A DNA stretch of 14,626 nucleotides, from positions 1 through 14,626 of the forward strand of contig JBBIHG010000082.1 in assembly GCA_037447125.1 (NCBI GenBank). The letters are read 5' to 3'. Below are positions 1 through 7,319 of this stretch, piece by piece. This DNA comes from UBA2029 sp037447125 (GTDB lineage: Bacteria > Chloroflexota > Anaerolineae > Aggregatilineales > Aggregatilineaceae). Every line of letters begins with the position of its first letter. Position 1 is the first letter of the stretch. Both the position numbers and the translations under genes were made by a program. The notes beneath the pieces were generated by a model that ran no database searches, was not told the DNA's origin, and saw nothing but the letters and a program-made list of their open reading frames with translations.

Positions 1-122
1 ACGTGCGTCGTAATGCCCTTCCGGGCATGAGGGTGATTCCGATGGACCTACAGGGCACCTGAGGTTCTGATGATCCTCCCTACCGTCGTAATGCCCTTCC
101 GGGCATGAGGGTGATTCCGATG
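1..122 (-). CRISPR. CRISPR array, leader-proximal end (2 repeats, 1 full spacer)
   Basis: Two identical 38-base repeats lie at 7-44 and 85-122, with one 40-base spacer at 45-84 and a partial spacer at 1-6. Base 6/84 also matches, so the repeat could be 39 bases. The repeat contains a perfect 6-bp stem with a 4-base loop (ATGCCC-TTCC-GGGCAT on the plus strand). Read on the minus strand, the repeat ends in GGGCATTACGAC, so the last eight bases are ATTACGAC. That resembles the type III repeat of Thermus, which from memory ends in GGGGATTGCGAC and leaves an 8-base crRNA 5' handle. This puts transcription on the minus strand, the same as the cas genes, with the leader at 123-324 and the newest spacer at 45-84. 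The array continues beyond base 1, so its length is unknown. Confidence 0.93.
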
Positions 123-324
123 CTACTAGAGTACCATGTTTTGCGCAAATTGTCGCCACTTTTGTTGAGAGGGGCTTGCAATTCGATCCTCATGTATAGA
201 TCTGCGCCAAGCCTTTCTCCACAAAAGTGTCCGCCTTTATGCAGAATCCCTCTGTTTTTGGCGAGACCCCCCTTTAGCGAGCCTCTTACGTAATAACCCG
301 GCTAAAGGGGGGTCTCGCGGCGCT
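123..324 (-). promoter_or_regulatory. CRISPR leader region between cas2 and the array
   Basis: This non-coding stretch separates the cas2 stop codon from the first repeat. It is richer in A and T near the array than the neighbouring genes, as leaders usually are. On the minus strand a possible sigma-70 promoter is present: -35 TGGAGA at 216-221, a 17-base spacer, and -10 TATACA at 193-198, each matching the consensus at 4 of 6 positions. It would start the pre-crRNA roughly 60 bases before the first repeat. The distal part holds the palindrome described separately at 261-318. Short frames in this stretch show no protein-like features. The leader assignment follows from repeat orientation and position; the promoter call is weak. 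Confidence 0.6.
261..318. repeat. Perfect 18-bp inverted repeat with a concentric central palindrome
   Basis: The left arm gcgagacccccctttagc (261-278) is the exact reverse complement of the right arm at 301-318. The 22-base centre carries an 8-bp palindrome ttacgtaa (286-293), whose midpoint coincides exactly with that of the outer arms. It lies 6 bases beyond the cas2 stop. It could end the cas operon transcript, but neither strand has a T-run just after the hairpin. The TTTTT at 255-259 lies on the plus strand before the left arm, which is the wrong side. It could also be a protein-binding site in the leader or a relic of a small mobile element, though no target-site duplication is visible. 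Confidence 0.8.
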
Positions 325-603
325 TCAGAGGATGATCACGCCAGGGGGTTCAGGCGGCTTGCCCTGCCCCAGAGCGATCACCCGCTTCTGGCAGGCCGCG
401 CACAACCAGTACAGGCGCACGCTATCTTCTTCGGCGTTGATCAGCTTCTCCAACCGAGTCAGCAGCTCGCGCTGCATGGCCTGGGTCAGCCAGACCTCGA
501 AGACACTGAACTGCACGCGCTGCCCATAGTCTTGCAGCAGGCTGGCCACCTTCGTGCGCCGCCTGTCGTCTGGAATGTCGTAGCTCACCAGGAAGAAGTC
601 CAT
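325..603 (-). CDS. cas2: CRISPR-associated endonuclease Cas2
   Basis: Cas2 is the small dimeric subunit that bridges two Cas1 dimers in the spacer integration complex. The 92-residue protein has the normal family length. It starts with the typical first beta strand MDFFLVSYDIPDDRRR, with the conserved Asp at residue 9, followed by the ferredoxin-like fold pattern and FSVFEVWLT in the second strand region. Two cysteines (CAAC) near residue 70 are a variation seen in some members. The start codon overlaps the cas1 stop by one base (TGATG), indicating translational coupling with cas1. It is the last gene of the cas operon, and the leader and array lie immediately downstream, consistent with the adaptation module sitting next to the array it serves. 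Confidence 0.96.
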   Translation of the reverse strand: MDFFLVSYDIPDDRRRTKVASLLQDYGQRVQFSVFEVWLTQAMQRELLTRLEKLINAEEDSVRLYWLCAACQKRVIALGQGKPPEPPGVIIL

Positions 604-1607
604 CAGCGCACTCTGAACGGCTGGTAGTCTGGCTTACCTTCACGCAAGCAGCGGGCCAACAGCCGCGTCTGGATTTCGAAGGCGCGCCGATAGGTCATCT
701 GTTCCTGGGTCAGCGGATGGCGGATGGTCGTCGTCACGCGCTCCTCGAAGGTGCGGATGAGATGGCGCTTGCCGTTGTCGCTCAGGATGATGGGCCGGTC
801 GGGCGTCGTGCCAGGCGCGAAGTCGTCCGGCGTGATGAGGTCATTGTTCAGGCAGCGCAGCACGACCGAGTCGACCACGATGGCCCGGAACTCCTCCATC
901 AGGTCAAGGGCGAGCGAGGGACGGCCATACTCGGTCACATGCAGCAGGCCCAGGTAGGGGTCCAGCCCCACCAGCGACACGCTGGCTTCCAGCTCGCGCA
1001 TCAGCAGCGTGTAGCCGAAGCTAAGCAGGACATTGACGGGGTCAGGCGGTGGGCGGCGCTGCCGCCCTTCGAACGGCCACTCGCGCTTGAACAGGTGACG
1101 GAAGACGCTGAAGTAGGCCGCCGAAGCGCTGCCCTCCACGCCACGCAGGGCGTTCAGGCGGGTGGTGCGCAGCGCCCGTTCAGCCAGCCAGCCCAACCGC
1201 TCCACCGAGGTGGCGATATCGCCGCGCGCCAGGTCGCGGTTGTAGCGCATCAGCAATGTGCGGGCGTTCAGGCATTTGCCGTGGACGATATTCTGCGCCA
1301 CGCGCAGCCCGAAGTCAACGTCGCCCATGCGCTCGTACTGGTGCTGACGCAGCAACCCGAACTTGCTCAACGGCCCCACCAGGCGCCCTTCATAGCGACC
1401 CTCGCGGGTCAGGAAGATGACGTCAATGCCACCTTGCATCAGGCGCTTCATGGCCGGCGTGGTCAGGGTGGCATTGCCGAAGATAATCACGGCGTTGGTG
1501 TGGGCCAGCGGCACCTGGAGGATGCGCTGGCCCTCTTTCTCGGCGATCAGACGGCGCTGCTCGATGCGCAGCCTGGCGCCCTGCTCGACAATGTATAGCG
1601 GCGGCAT
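603..1607 (-). CDS. cas1: CRISPR-associated integrase Cas1
   Basis: Cas1 is the metal-dependent integrase that inserts new spacers at the leader end of the array. The 334-residue protein has the usual length and both domains: an N-terminal beta domain (about 1-85, with LYIVEQGARLRIE and VIIFGNATLTTPAM) and an alpha-helical catalytic domain. The expected metal ligands are visible: Glu158 in LRGVEGSAS, His223 in LLHVTEYGRPS and Glu238 in DLMEEFR. The start is supported by a strong ribosome site GGAAGGAG six bases before ATG. No reverse transcriptase domain is fused to it, so spacers from RNA are not predicted by this route. It is coupled by one-base overlap to cas2 and lies 24 bases after the small membrane protein gene. 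Confidence 0.97.
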   Translation of the reverse strand: MPPLYIVEQGARLRIEQRRLIAEKEGQRILQVPLAHTNAVIIFGNATLTTPAMKRLMQGGIDVIFLTREGRYEGRLVGPLSKFGLLRQHQYERMGDVDFGLRVAQNIVHGKCLNARTLLMRYNRDLARGDIATSVERLGWLAERALRTTRLNALRGVEGSASAAYFSVFRHLFKREWPFEGRQRRPPPDPVNVLLSFGYTLLMRELEASVSLVGLDPYLGLLHVTEYGRPSLALDLMEEFRAIVVDSVVLRCLNNDLITPDDFAPGTTPDRPIILSDNGKRHLIRTFEERVTTTIRHPLTQEQMTYRRAFEIQTRLLARCLREGKPDYQPFRVR

Positions 1608-1631
1608 GGCGGCTCCTTCCCTCGCTCGACA

Positions 1632-1832
1632 TCACCCTTCTCCATCAAGATCGGCCATGATCGCCCACTCGATCCACTCGTCCTCAGGATCGTCGACTAG
1701 ACCGAGTGGGCTTTCATAGCCGCTGTGGTGGGAGTGCCTGGGCCGCGATGAAGACGAATCGCCACGCACGAGTTCATAGAAGAACCAGCAGGCCAGGCCG
1801 CCGAACCCCAGCACAAGGATCACTTCGCACAT
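1632..1832 (-). CDS. Small membrane protein of unknown function within the cas operon
   Basis: I do not recognise this 66-residue protein. It starts MCEVILVLGFGGLACWFFYELVRG, so residues about 4-21 form one likely membrane helix, followed by a serine- and histidine-rich stretch (SSSSRPRHSHHS, about 26-37) and an acidic tail (DDPEDEWIEWA and DLDGEG). No signal cleavage site is evident; it looks like a single-pass membrane anchor with a short soluble tail. A ribosome site AAAGGA lies 8 bases before the ATG. The gene is 53 bases after cas6 and 24 bases before cas1, on the same strand, so it should be co-transcribed with the adaptation genes. That it is a real gene is inferred from the start signals, the composition and the close fit between neighbours. 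Its function is unknown. Confidence 0.6.
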   Translation of the reverse strand: MCEVILVLGFGGLACWFFYELVRGDSSSSRPRHSHHSGYESPLGLVDDPEDEWIEWAIMADLDGEG

Positions 1833-1885
1833 ATGCTGTTCCTTTCGCTATGCGGTTGTTAAGGTACGCGAGCGACGCACAGTGC

Positions 1886-2710
1886 TCAGGGCGCAACGCG
1901 CCGCGTCTGACCCATGCCGGTCGTCGTCAGCAGCCCGACGCCAGCGTAGAAAGCGAAGTCGGCCAGCAGGGCGAGCAGGCCCATCCAGAAGCGGTCATAG
2001 CGCACAGCCACGTAGCCCGCCGTGCCCACCGCGCCCACCTGCAGCCCGCCATCCTTGACCGGCAGGGCGCGCGAGCGCAGCCGGAAGTTGTTCAGCGCCA
2101 CACACTCGGCCCCATAGCGCCGCACCTCGGGGCTGAGTGCGACCGGGCTGAAGGCGTTCCAGCGGTCTCCCAGCCCGCCGAAGACCAGGTCTGGCAGGGG
2201 GATGGGCGTGGTCATCTCGCGCTGGCGGAAGGCCACCGGCGTAGCGAAGTCCAGCTTCAGGCGGCGGGGCGCTTCCTGGCGAGCCAGCAGGTAGGGCGCG
2301 GCGATCTCCTCGTAGGTGGCCGTGCCCGCCCAGGGATGCGCCGCCGGGTCGGCGGTGATGCTCTCGACGGGCAATGTCACACCGTCCAGCTCGATGCTGG
2401 CCGGCGGATGTTCCTGGTGGGCCAGCAGCATGGCGGAGATCGTCGGGTCGAGCGAGGTCAGGCGCAGCCAGTAGGTGCGATCCGCGGACAGGGCGCGCGT
2501 GTGGTCGGGCTGCATGCGCCCGCCGCCGATCAGCGAGGAGCAGGTGAAGGGCTTGGGGCCGTCGGCGTCGTGCCAGTGCTGGGCCAGGGCGGGATCGTGC
2601 TCATCCAGCCAGCGCAGCAGCAGGGCGTGCGCGGCCCGGCCCAGGTGACCGGGCAGGGTCACGGGCTGGGCGGGCCGCACGGTGATGACGAGAGAGACGA
2701 GTTCGCTCAT
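1886..2710 (-). CDS. cas6: Cas6 pre-crRNA endoribonuclease
   Basis: Cas6 cuts the long CRISPR transcript within each repeat, leaving the 8-base 5' handle on each crRNA for the Csm complex. The 274-residue protein ends with the family's glycine-rich loop GVGLLTTTGMGQTRR at about 257-271. The N-terminal half shows the typical ferredoxin-like pattern, with histidines at 22, 28, 38, 45 and 47 and the motif KPFTCSSL (about 53-60) usual for the family. The catalytic histidine is probably one of those between 28 and 47; which one cannot be decided by eye. The ATG overlaps the csm6 stop by four bases (ATGA), and an AGGCGG lies just upstream. The substrate is presumably the repeat hairpin of the array at 1-122. 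Confidence 0.92.
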   Translation of the reverse strand: MSELVSLVITVRPAQPVTLPGHLGRAAHALLLRWLDEHDPALAQHWHDADGPKPFTCSSLIGGGRMQPDHTRALSADRTYWLRLTSLDPTISAMLLAHQEHPPASIELDGVTLPVESITADPAAHPWAGTATYEEIAAPYLLARQEAPRRLKLDFATPVAFRQREMTTPIPLPDLVFGGLGDRWNAFSPVALSPEVRRYGAECVALNNFRLRSRALPVKDGGLQVGAVGTAGYVAVRYDRFWMGLLALLADFAFYAGVGLLTTTGMGQTRRVAP

Positions 2711-4315
2711 GGTGCCGCCTGGATCAGGTCGAGGATCAGGGCGTTGATGGCGTCGTAGGGGTTGGGGCCGGGGGGCTGTTTGAACAGCGCTTCGTAGATC
2801 GCACGCAGATCCTCAAGCAGAATCTCAACCGGCTGTCCATAGGCGTGTTCGAGGTCATCCTGGCCGATGCCGTCGAAGCCGTGTCCTGATACACCCTTAT
2901 TGCGCAGGTCTGCTACGGCTGACAAGCCGTGAAGCTGTTGGGCAGACATGCGCCAGCGCTTCCAGGGTTCCTGGGTCTGCACAAAGAAATCCACCACAGC
3001 GCCCAGGCTGTAGCGATTCAGCGGGCGGTCTAGCTTGACTGGATCGCGCTGTTTCGTTTGGGGATTCTGGTAGTTGTCCAGGAACTTGTCGAGACCTGGC
3101 TGGGATCGCAGCCACTCGTTCTTGACGTACTTGCCGTTCTTGTCGCTGTACACCACGCCTACCTGTTCCACCATGTAGCGGAACGAGGCCTCCTGGAAAC
3201 GGAAGGCGCGCTGCACGAAGTCGGCGTAATCGCCGAAGCTCAGCTTGATGCTAGCACTATGAATCAGCTCCGACAGATGAGCTGCCGTGTCCGGCGATTC
3301 CAGCTCGCGCAGCCAGCGCCCGATGCGCGCCTGCACCTCGCCGACGGAGAGCTGCCGCGCCTTTTGCAGGACGTTGCGGGCGCGGTCGAAGTCAAACGAC
3401 AGGCGACGATCGGCATAGTTCAGCACGGCTGCCAGGAGCTGGCGATGATCGTCGTCCGGGTCAACCAATGGCCCGGCGTCTTTCAACGTCTGTAATGCGA
3501 CAGCGTAGGCGTGCAGCCGAACCTGGTTACACAGCGTTTCGCGGGTCTTGCGGGCGAACAGCTCGCGCGCGACGCTTACCTCGTAGGGGACGGTTGCGCC
3601 GCGTTCAACATAGAGGGTACGCACACGTTCGCCGAACACCTCCACGCCCATCACGATCAGCATGGATGCCATCGCCGGCGTGCCGCCAGACACCTCCAGG
3701 AAGATGCGATCGTTGGGAGCCACCAGCTTTGCCACTCTGGGCAGCACTTGGGTGTAGAAACTCAGCATGTTGGAGTAATCAGCCGGACTGCCCAGAATGC
3801 GCTCGATACGCGACTGCTTCTGCGGGACGTGAAACGGTTTGCCCGTGATGATCTTGCACAGCGCTTCAGCGATGGGATAGGTGTCTTTGAGCCACTCGGA
3901 CTCCATCGTATCCTCGCGTGGCTGATCGGATGCGAACAGCACCAGCCGCAGGTCGCCGCCGGTGATGTTCTCATGTTCGAACAGCCAGTTGATCGTTGGC
4001 TCCAGCAGCGGCAGTTTGATCGTTNNNNNNNNNNNNNNNNNNNNNNNNNNNNNNNNNNNNNNNNNNNNNNNNNNNNNNNNNNNNNNNNNNNNNNNNNNNN
4101 NNNNNNNNNNNNNNNNNNNNNNNNTTGATCGTTGGCTCCAGCAGCGGCAGTTTGATCGTTCCGGCGAAACGGTCTGGATTGTCGCGCACGGCTTCACCGA
4201 TGCGACGCGGCGTCCACCACTTCTTCGGATCTTCCCCCGCTGGGGGTTGGGGTAGCCGGGCAGTATCTATCTGCAGATCACTGTTGCCGACATTCGCTAG
4301 CAGCCACACGCTCAT
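2707..4315 (-). CDS. csm6: Csm6 CARF-HEPN ribonuclease (split here by an artificial assembly gap)
   Basis: Csm6 is the stand-alone RNase of type III-A systems, activated when cyclic oligoadenylate from Cas10 binds its CARF domain. As printed, the frame is broken by 100 N at 4025-4124. Joining the two sides by removing the N run and one of the flanking 36-base copies gives a continuous 490-residue protein. Its N-terminal CARF domain has the first-strand motif WLLANVGNSD (4-13) and the ligand-loop motif SGGTPAM (164-170). A helical linker follows, then a C-terminal HEPN domain with the catalytic R-x6-H motif RNKGVSGH (Arg426 to His433). The ATG at 4313-4315 overlaps the csm5 stop (TGATG) and has GGAG 8 bases upstream; a GTG three bases earlier is the alternative. 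The end overlaps cas6 by four bases. Confidence 0.93.
3989..4160. other. Scaffold gap (100 N) flanked by identical 36-base contig ends
   Basis: The N run at 4025-4124 is exactly 100 bases, a conventional placeholder for unknown gap size. The 36 bases before it (3989-4024) and the 36 bases after it (4125-4160) are identical. This is the mark of two overlapping contigs that were scaffolded without being merged. Removing 136 bases (136 leaves remainder 1 on division by 3) brings the two csm6 frames, which are offset by one, into register. The 36-base copy itself begins and ends with ttgatcgtt, a small internal repeat that may have contributed to the contig break. Confidence 0.95.
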
Positions 4316-5466
4316 CACACACGCTCCATGCGCACTTTGATCCAGCCGAGGGGAAGCACTGGCTGGTCACTCGAGTTGACGACCACGCGTCGGCTCTTGG
4401 GATACGTATCGCCGGCTTTGTACTTCCCCTGACGCACCATCGTCTTGCCATACTTCTGCACCACCTGCTCGAACACATGCCCATCTCGCGTCAGAATGTC
4501 GCCGAACGTCTTGCTGTCCCAGCCGCCGCCCCAGCCAAGTTGGAGCAGGAACTCGGAGCTAACATCAAGTTTCCTCAGAACACGGTCAAGCGTGTCGTAG
4601 AACGACCGTATGGGGGTGTCAATAGCCCGCCACCTCCTGCGTTCGCTGTCAATACGGTGGACAGTGAAAGCATTGACCACTTGGGGGATTACCTTGAGCC
4701 ACTTCAGTTGATCGTCAGCCGACCAACCAAGCGCCTCGGCAACCGGCTGCTGCCGTAGAAAACCATCCAGCAGAAAACCATCCAGCGTCAACGCCGCCTC
4801 GAAGGTCACATCTCTGCGTATCGCCTCGAGTTCGATGGGCGAGCCGGCTTTGTCGCCGACAGCTACCTGCACATTGAGCAGTTGCAGACTCTCTTTTTCG
4901 CCTGGAGAGCTGTCGCCGACCTGCAGCGCGCGCAGCAAGTCGTGATTGGGTTCCTTTCCGCGTGGGGCCGGATCGGCGTTCAGCACTTTCCGTTCCATCG
5001 GCAGCGCCGCAAACTTGGGCCCGCCGCGTTCGTTGAGATCGCGTATGCTGAACACAAGCTTACGCTGCTTCCAGCCCACATAAGCCAGCGCCGTGCGCAG
5101 CGCTCCCTTCAACGACGAGCCGGGGATATAGGGCCGATCCCAGGGGTCTTTGAGCTGCTCTTGCAGCTCGGCCCCTCTCCCCTTGGAACGCGGCTCACCG
5201 CGCAGCACGTAACGGAACAGGGGACTGGTGGGATCATACTCATTGGGACGGATCAGGTCACCAGCAGGAACGCCCTGCACCATACGCTCGAATTCGCCAG
5301 GATCGTGTTCGTACAGTGCATCGGCCAGTGCATCGGCGTCAAAGACCCAGGTCCTGCCCTGGTGAGTTACATAGTCGTATCCCTGCCGCAGCGTGTTCCC
5401 CGTGCCGATGTGCAGCGGCGAGAGTGTGGTAATGGTGAGCTTGTAGGTGTCATGCAGCTTGCCCAT
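4315..5466 (-). CDS. csm5: Csm5, type III-A effector subunit (RAMP)
   Basis: Csm5 is a RAMP protein that caps the 3' end of the crRNA in the Csm complex. The 383-residue protein shows the family's landmarks in order: the N-terminal strand LSPLHIGTG (15-23), the conserved YIPGSSLKGALRTAL segment (113-127), and the late motif LGWGGGWDSKTFG (310-322) characteristic of Csm5. The length is normal. Its ATG overlaps the csm4 stop by one base and is preceded by a near-ideal ribosome site AGGAGGTGA. A 15-base perfect tandem duplication (4757-4786) adds a repeated LDGFL to the middle of the protein. Other RAMP families share the N-terminal and PGSSLKG motifs, but gene order and the GWGGGWDSK motif favour Csm5 clearly. 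Confidence 0.95.
   Translation of the reverse strand: MGKLHDTYKLTITTLSPLHIGTGNTLRQGYDYVTHQGRTWVFDADALADALYEHDPGEFERMVQGVPAGDLIRPNEYDPTSPLFRYVLRGEPRSKGRGAELQEQLKDPWDRPYIPGSSLKGALRTALAYVGWKQRKLVFSIRDLNERGGPKFAALPMERKVLNADPAPRGKEPNHDLLRALQVGDSSPGEKESLQLLNVQVAVGDKAGSPIELEAIRRDVTFEAALTLDGFLLDGFLRQQPVAEALGWSADDQLKWLKVIPQVVNAFTVHRIDSERRRWRAIDTPIRSFYDTLDRVLRKLDVSSEFLLQLGWGGGWDSKTFGDILTRDGHVFEQVVQKYGKTMVRQGKYKAGDTYPKSRRVVVNSSDQPVLPLGWIKVRMERV
4757..4786. repeat. 15-bp perfect tandem duplication inside csm5
   Basis: The unit agaaaaccatccagc occurs twice without a break (4757-4771 and 4772-4786). It is a multiple of three, so the csm5 frame is kept, and the protein reads LDGFL-LDGFL near residues 228-237. 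It looks like a recent slippage event. Confidence 0.9.
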
Positions 5467-6527
5467 CAGTCACCTCCTGAAACGCCCACGGTGAGCGCAA
5501 TGCCGCTGCGGTAGACGGGATGTTGGGGCGCGCCAGGTCGGTTGTATTCTGGCCGCACGTCCACGATGCGGCCCACGACTGGCACGGGCGCAGCCAGAAC
5601 GGAGCCGGCCTCGATCATGCGCACGCGCTTGCGGCGCTGCGCCGGGCCGTCCGGCGAAGCCAGCCACCCGCCTACATCCACTAACTCGTAGCTCGCTCCC
5701 GCGTCCAGCACGCCCGCCTGGAGTTCCTCTTCCGTTGGGTTGTAGCGCGAGAGCGTCATCACGCGCTGGGCCTGCTGTGGAGAAGGCAAGTTGGGAGGAG
5801 CAACCCTTTCCTCGCTGAACGCCCCGTAGCCGGCGGAGCGCTCGCCGCCGATCCCGCTGTCGGCCAGAAGTTTCAGCAGACTCTCGAACAGACTCACCTG
5901 CTGCGGGTCAAGATCGGCGAGGAACCATAGTCCGCAGTCAGGGGCAAATGTCGTGCGGCCCACATGATAGATCTGGCTGCTGTTGCTGATCCGGTCAATC
6001 GCTACGCGAGGCACACGCTGTGACCGCCAGATTGCCTTTGCCTTCAGTGCTGCCTCGTCGAGTTTGTGCCAGTCTGCGGGCAGCAGCTTGCTTTCCTGTT
6101 GGGCGATCCAGACCCTGCCGTCCTGCAGCAAGACGCCCTTCAACGGACTGGTGTCTTGGGGCAACCATTGGTCCATCGAGTCGCCTTGCAGTAGGCGGGT
6201 CAGGATAGCGGGCGACACGTATTGCAGCTTCTTGAGCGCTTTGGTCACCCCGGGCTGGAAAGTATCGCCCAGGTTGACGCGCAGGCGCGGCATCGGGAAG
6301 AGCAGCAACTGCCCAGCGAACGGAAAGACTGATGACAGACTGGGCGGCGACTCGAGGATATCCCTTGTAGACTCTGGTCCCTCGCGCGCAACCTGTGCGG
6401 CAATCAGGGCGGCGAAGAGCGAGTCAGATGGAAATGTCTCGCTGCTGACCTCCTGATCCAGCCCCTCGCGCCCCAGGTGAAAGCCGCCGCCGTCTCTGGG
6501 AAACAGCCGATAAGCGTTGTGAGTCAT
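5466..6527 (-). CDS. csm4: Csm4, type III-A effector subunit (RAMP)
   Basis: Csm4 binds the 5' handle of the crRNA and contacts Cas10 at the foot of the Csm complex. The 353-residue protein carries the N-terminal helix motif ETFPSDSLFAALI (30-42), a typical Csm4 feature, and the glycine-rich RNA-binding loop GIGGERSAGYGAF (225-237). The C-terminal half is a second RRM-like region, ending in the strand GIALTVGV. The start lies 3 bases after the csm3 stop with no strong ribosome site, so translation is probably coupled to csm3. The end overlaps csm5 by one base. Csx10-like proteins look similar, but the position between csm3 and csm5 settles the assignment. Confidence 0.95.
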   Translation of the reverse strand: MTHNAYRLFPRDGGGFHLGREGLDQEVSSETFPSDSLFAALIAAQVAREGPESTRDILESPPSLSSVFPFAGQLLLFPMPRLRVNLGDTFQPGVTKALKKLQYVSPAILTRLLQGDSMDQWLPQDTSPLKGVLLQDGRVWIAQQESKLLPADWHKLDEAALKAKAIWRSQRVPRVAIDRISNSSQIYHVGRTTFAPDCGLWFLADLDPQQVSLFESLLKLLADSGIGGERSAGYGAFSEERVAPPNLPSPQQAQRVMTLSRYNPTEEELQAGVLDAGASYELVDVGGWLASPDGPAQRRKRVRMIEAGSVLAAPVPVVGRIVDVRPEYNRPGAPQHPVYRSGIALTVGVSGGD

Positions 6528-6530
6528 GGC

Positions 6531-7316
6531 TCACGTCCCGTCGAAAAGCCGTCGCCGCAATGTGTCCTGGATGTCCAGGAAATGCGCTGACAGATCGGCA
6601 AGCGTGTCAAACCGCTCTGGGCCGATCACCTCCACTGGTTGGATGAAATCTCCATATCGCTTAAGCAGAAGTTCCAGGTTTTGGAACACGATCTTGCCGC
6701 TACCCCGCGAGCCGTACCCGCCGAGGTAGTCATCCTCCAAGAGCTCCATGCCGTCGAGCAGGACCTTCAGCGAGTCGATGTCCTGCTCTGTGAAGACACT
6801 GTAGACCAGACCCATCGGGCCGAACACGGCGCCGGCTGGCACGCGCTCTAATGAGCGCGGGTTCGCTTGGGAAGTGATGCGATCGATGGATACTTCCGTC
6901 TTCACCTCGGTGAAAGGCAGGTCAGTCTTGGCTTCTAGTAACGCTTTCCGAGCGTTCTCTGTCAGCACCACGTCGCGCACGATCAGGCGTGTTGGCAGGC
7001 CAAACCCCTCGGCTGCCGGAATCCCATAGACCTGGGCAATCGGCGACCTTTCGTAGTCCGCCTTATTCTCGCATGTATGCATCCTGACGTTCACGTGATG
7101 GACCAGCGGCACGCCATAGGCTTTTTCTGTCAATGAGCGCATTTTCCCGCGCAACGATGAACCAGGGATGTAAGGCTCTCTGGTGATCGGGCTGATGACG
7201 ACAGGATTATCATTGCCGCCGATCGAAAATGTGCCCCCTGAGCCACCGATATGCAGTCCTGTCTTAACGACGATTTCGCCGCTGATGAACAGCCGTCCGT
7301 GCAGTTTGATATGCAT
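6531..7316 (-). CDS. csm3: Csm3, type III-A backbone subunit and target-RNA nuclease
   Basis: Csm3 forms the repeated backbone of the Csm complex along the crRNA and cuts bound target RNA at 6-base steps. The 261-residue protein has the typical opening GEIVVKTGLHIGG and the conserved IGGNDNPVV, in which Asp36 corresponds to the catalytic Asp32 of Staphylococcus epidermidis Csm3. The YIPGSSLRGKMRSL motif (49-62) and a late glycine loop GGYGSRGSGKIVF also match the family. The catalytic residue is present, so target RNA cleavage should be intact. The gene starts 3 bases after the csm2 stop, with AGGAGG 10 bases before ATG. Confidence 0.97.
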   Translation of the reverse strand: MHIKLHGRLFISGEIVVKTGLHIGGSGGTFSIGGNDNPVVISPITREPYIPGSSLRGKMRSLTEKAYGVPLVHHVNVRMHTCENKADYERSPIAQVYGIPAAEGFGLPTRLIVRDVVLTENARKALLEAKTDLPFTEVKTEVSIDRITSQANPRSLERVPAGAVFGPMGLVYSVFTEQDIDSLKVLLDGMELLEDDYLGGYGSRGSGKIVFQNLELLLKRYGDFIQPVEVIGPERFDTLADLSAHFLDIQDTLRRRLFDGT

Positions 7317-7319
7317 CGC

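Noticed and set aside
261..318. Rho-independent terminator for the cas operon
   Set aside because: The hairpin is strong, but on the minus strand it is followed by CAAAAACAG and on the plus strand by ggcgcttc, so neither side has the needed T-run.
717..1598. A 293-residue plus-strand frame opposite cas1
   Set aside because: It is antisense to a clear Cas1 with its catalytic residues, and its Gln/His/Ala-rich product is a composition artefact of the opposite strand.
603..1607. Reverse transcriptase-Cas1 fusion, as seen in some type III systems
   Set aside because: The protein is only 334 residues and begins directly with the Cas1 beta domain; no RT motif is found here or nearby.
1706..2758. 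A 350-residue plus-strand frame opposite cas6
   Set aside because: It covers the reverse strand of cas6 and the small membrane protein gene; no domain is recognisable.
3989..4160. A biological direct repeat or mobile insertion in csm6
   Set aside because: The exact 100 N and maximal 36-base identity at both contig ends, plus the restored frame after collapsing, show an assembly gap.
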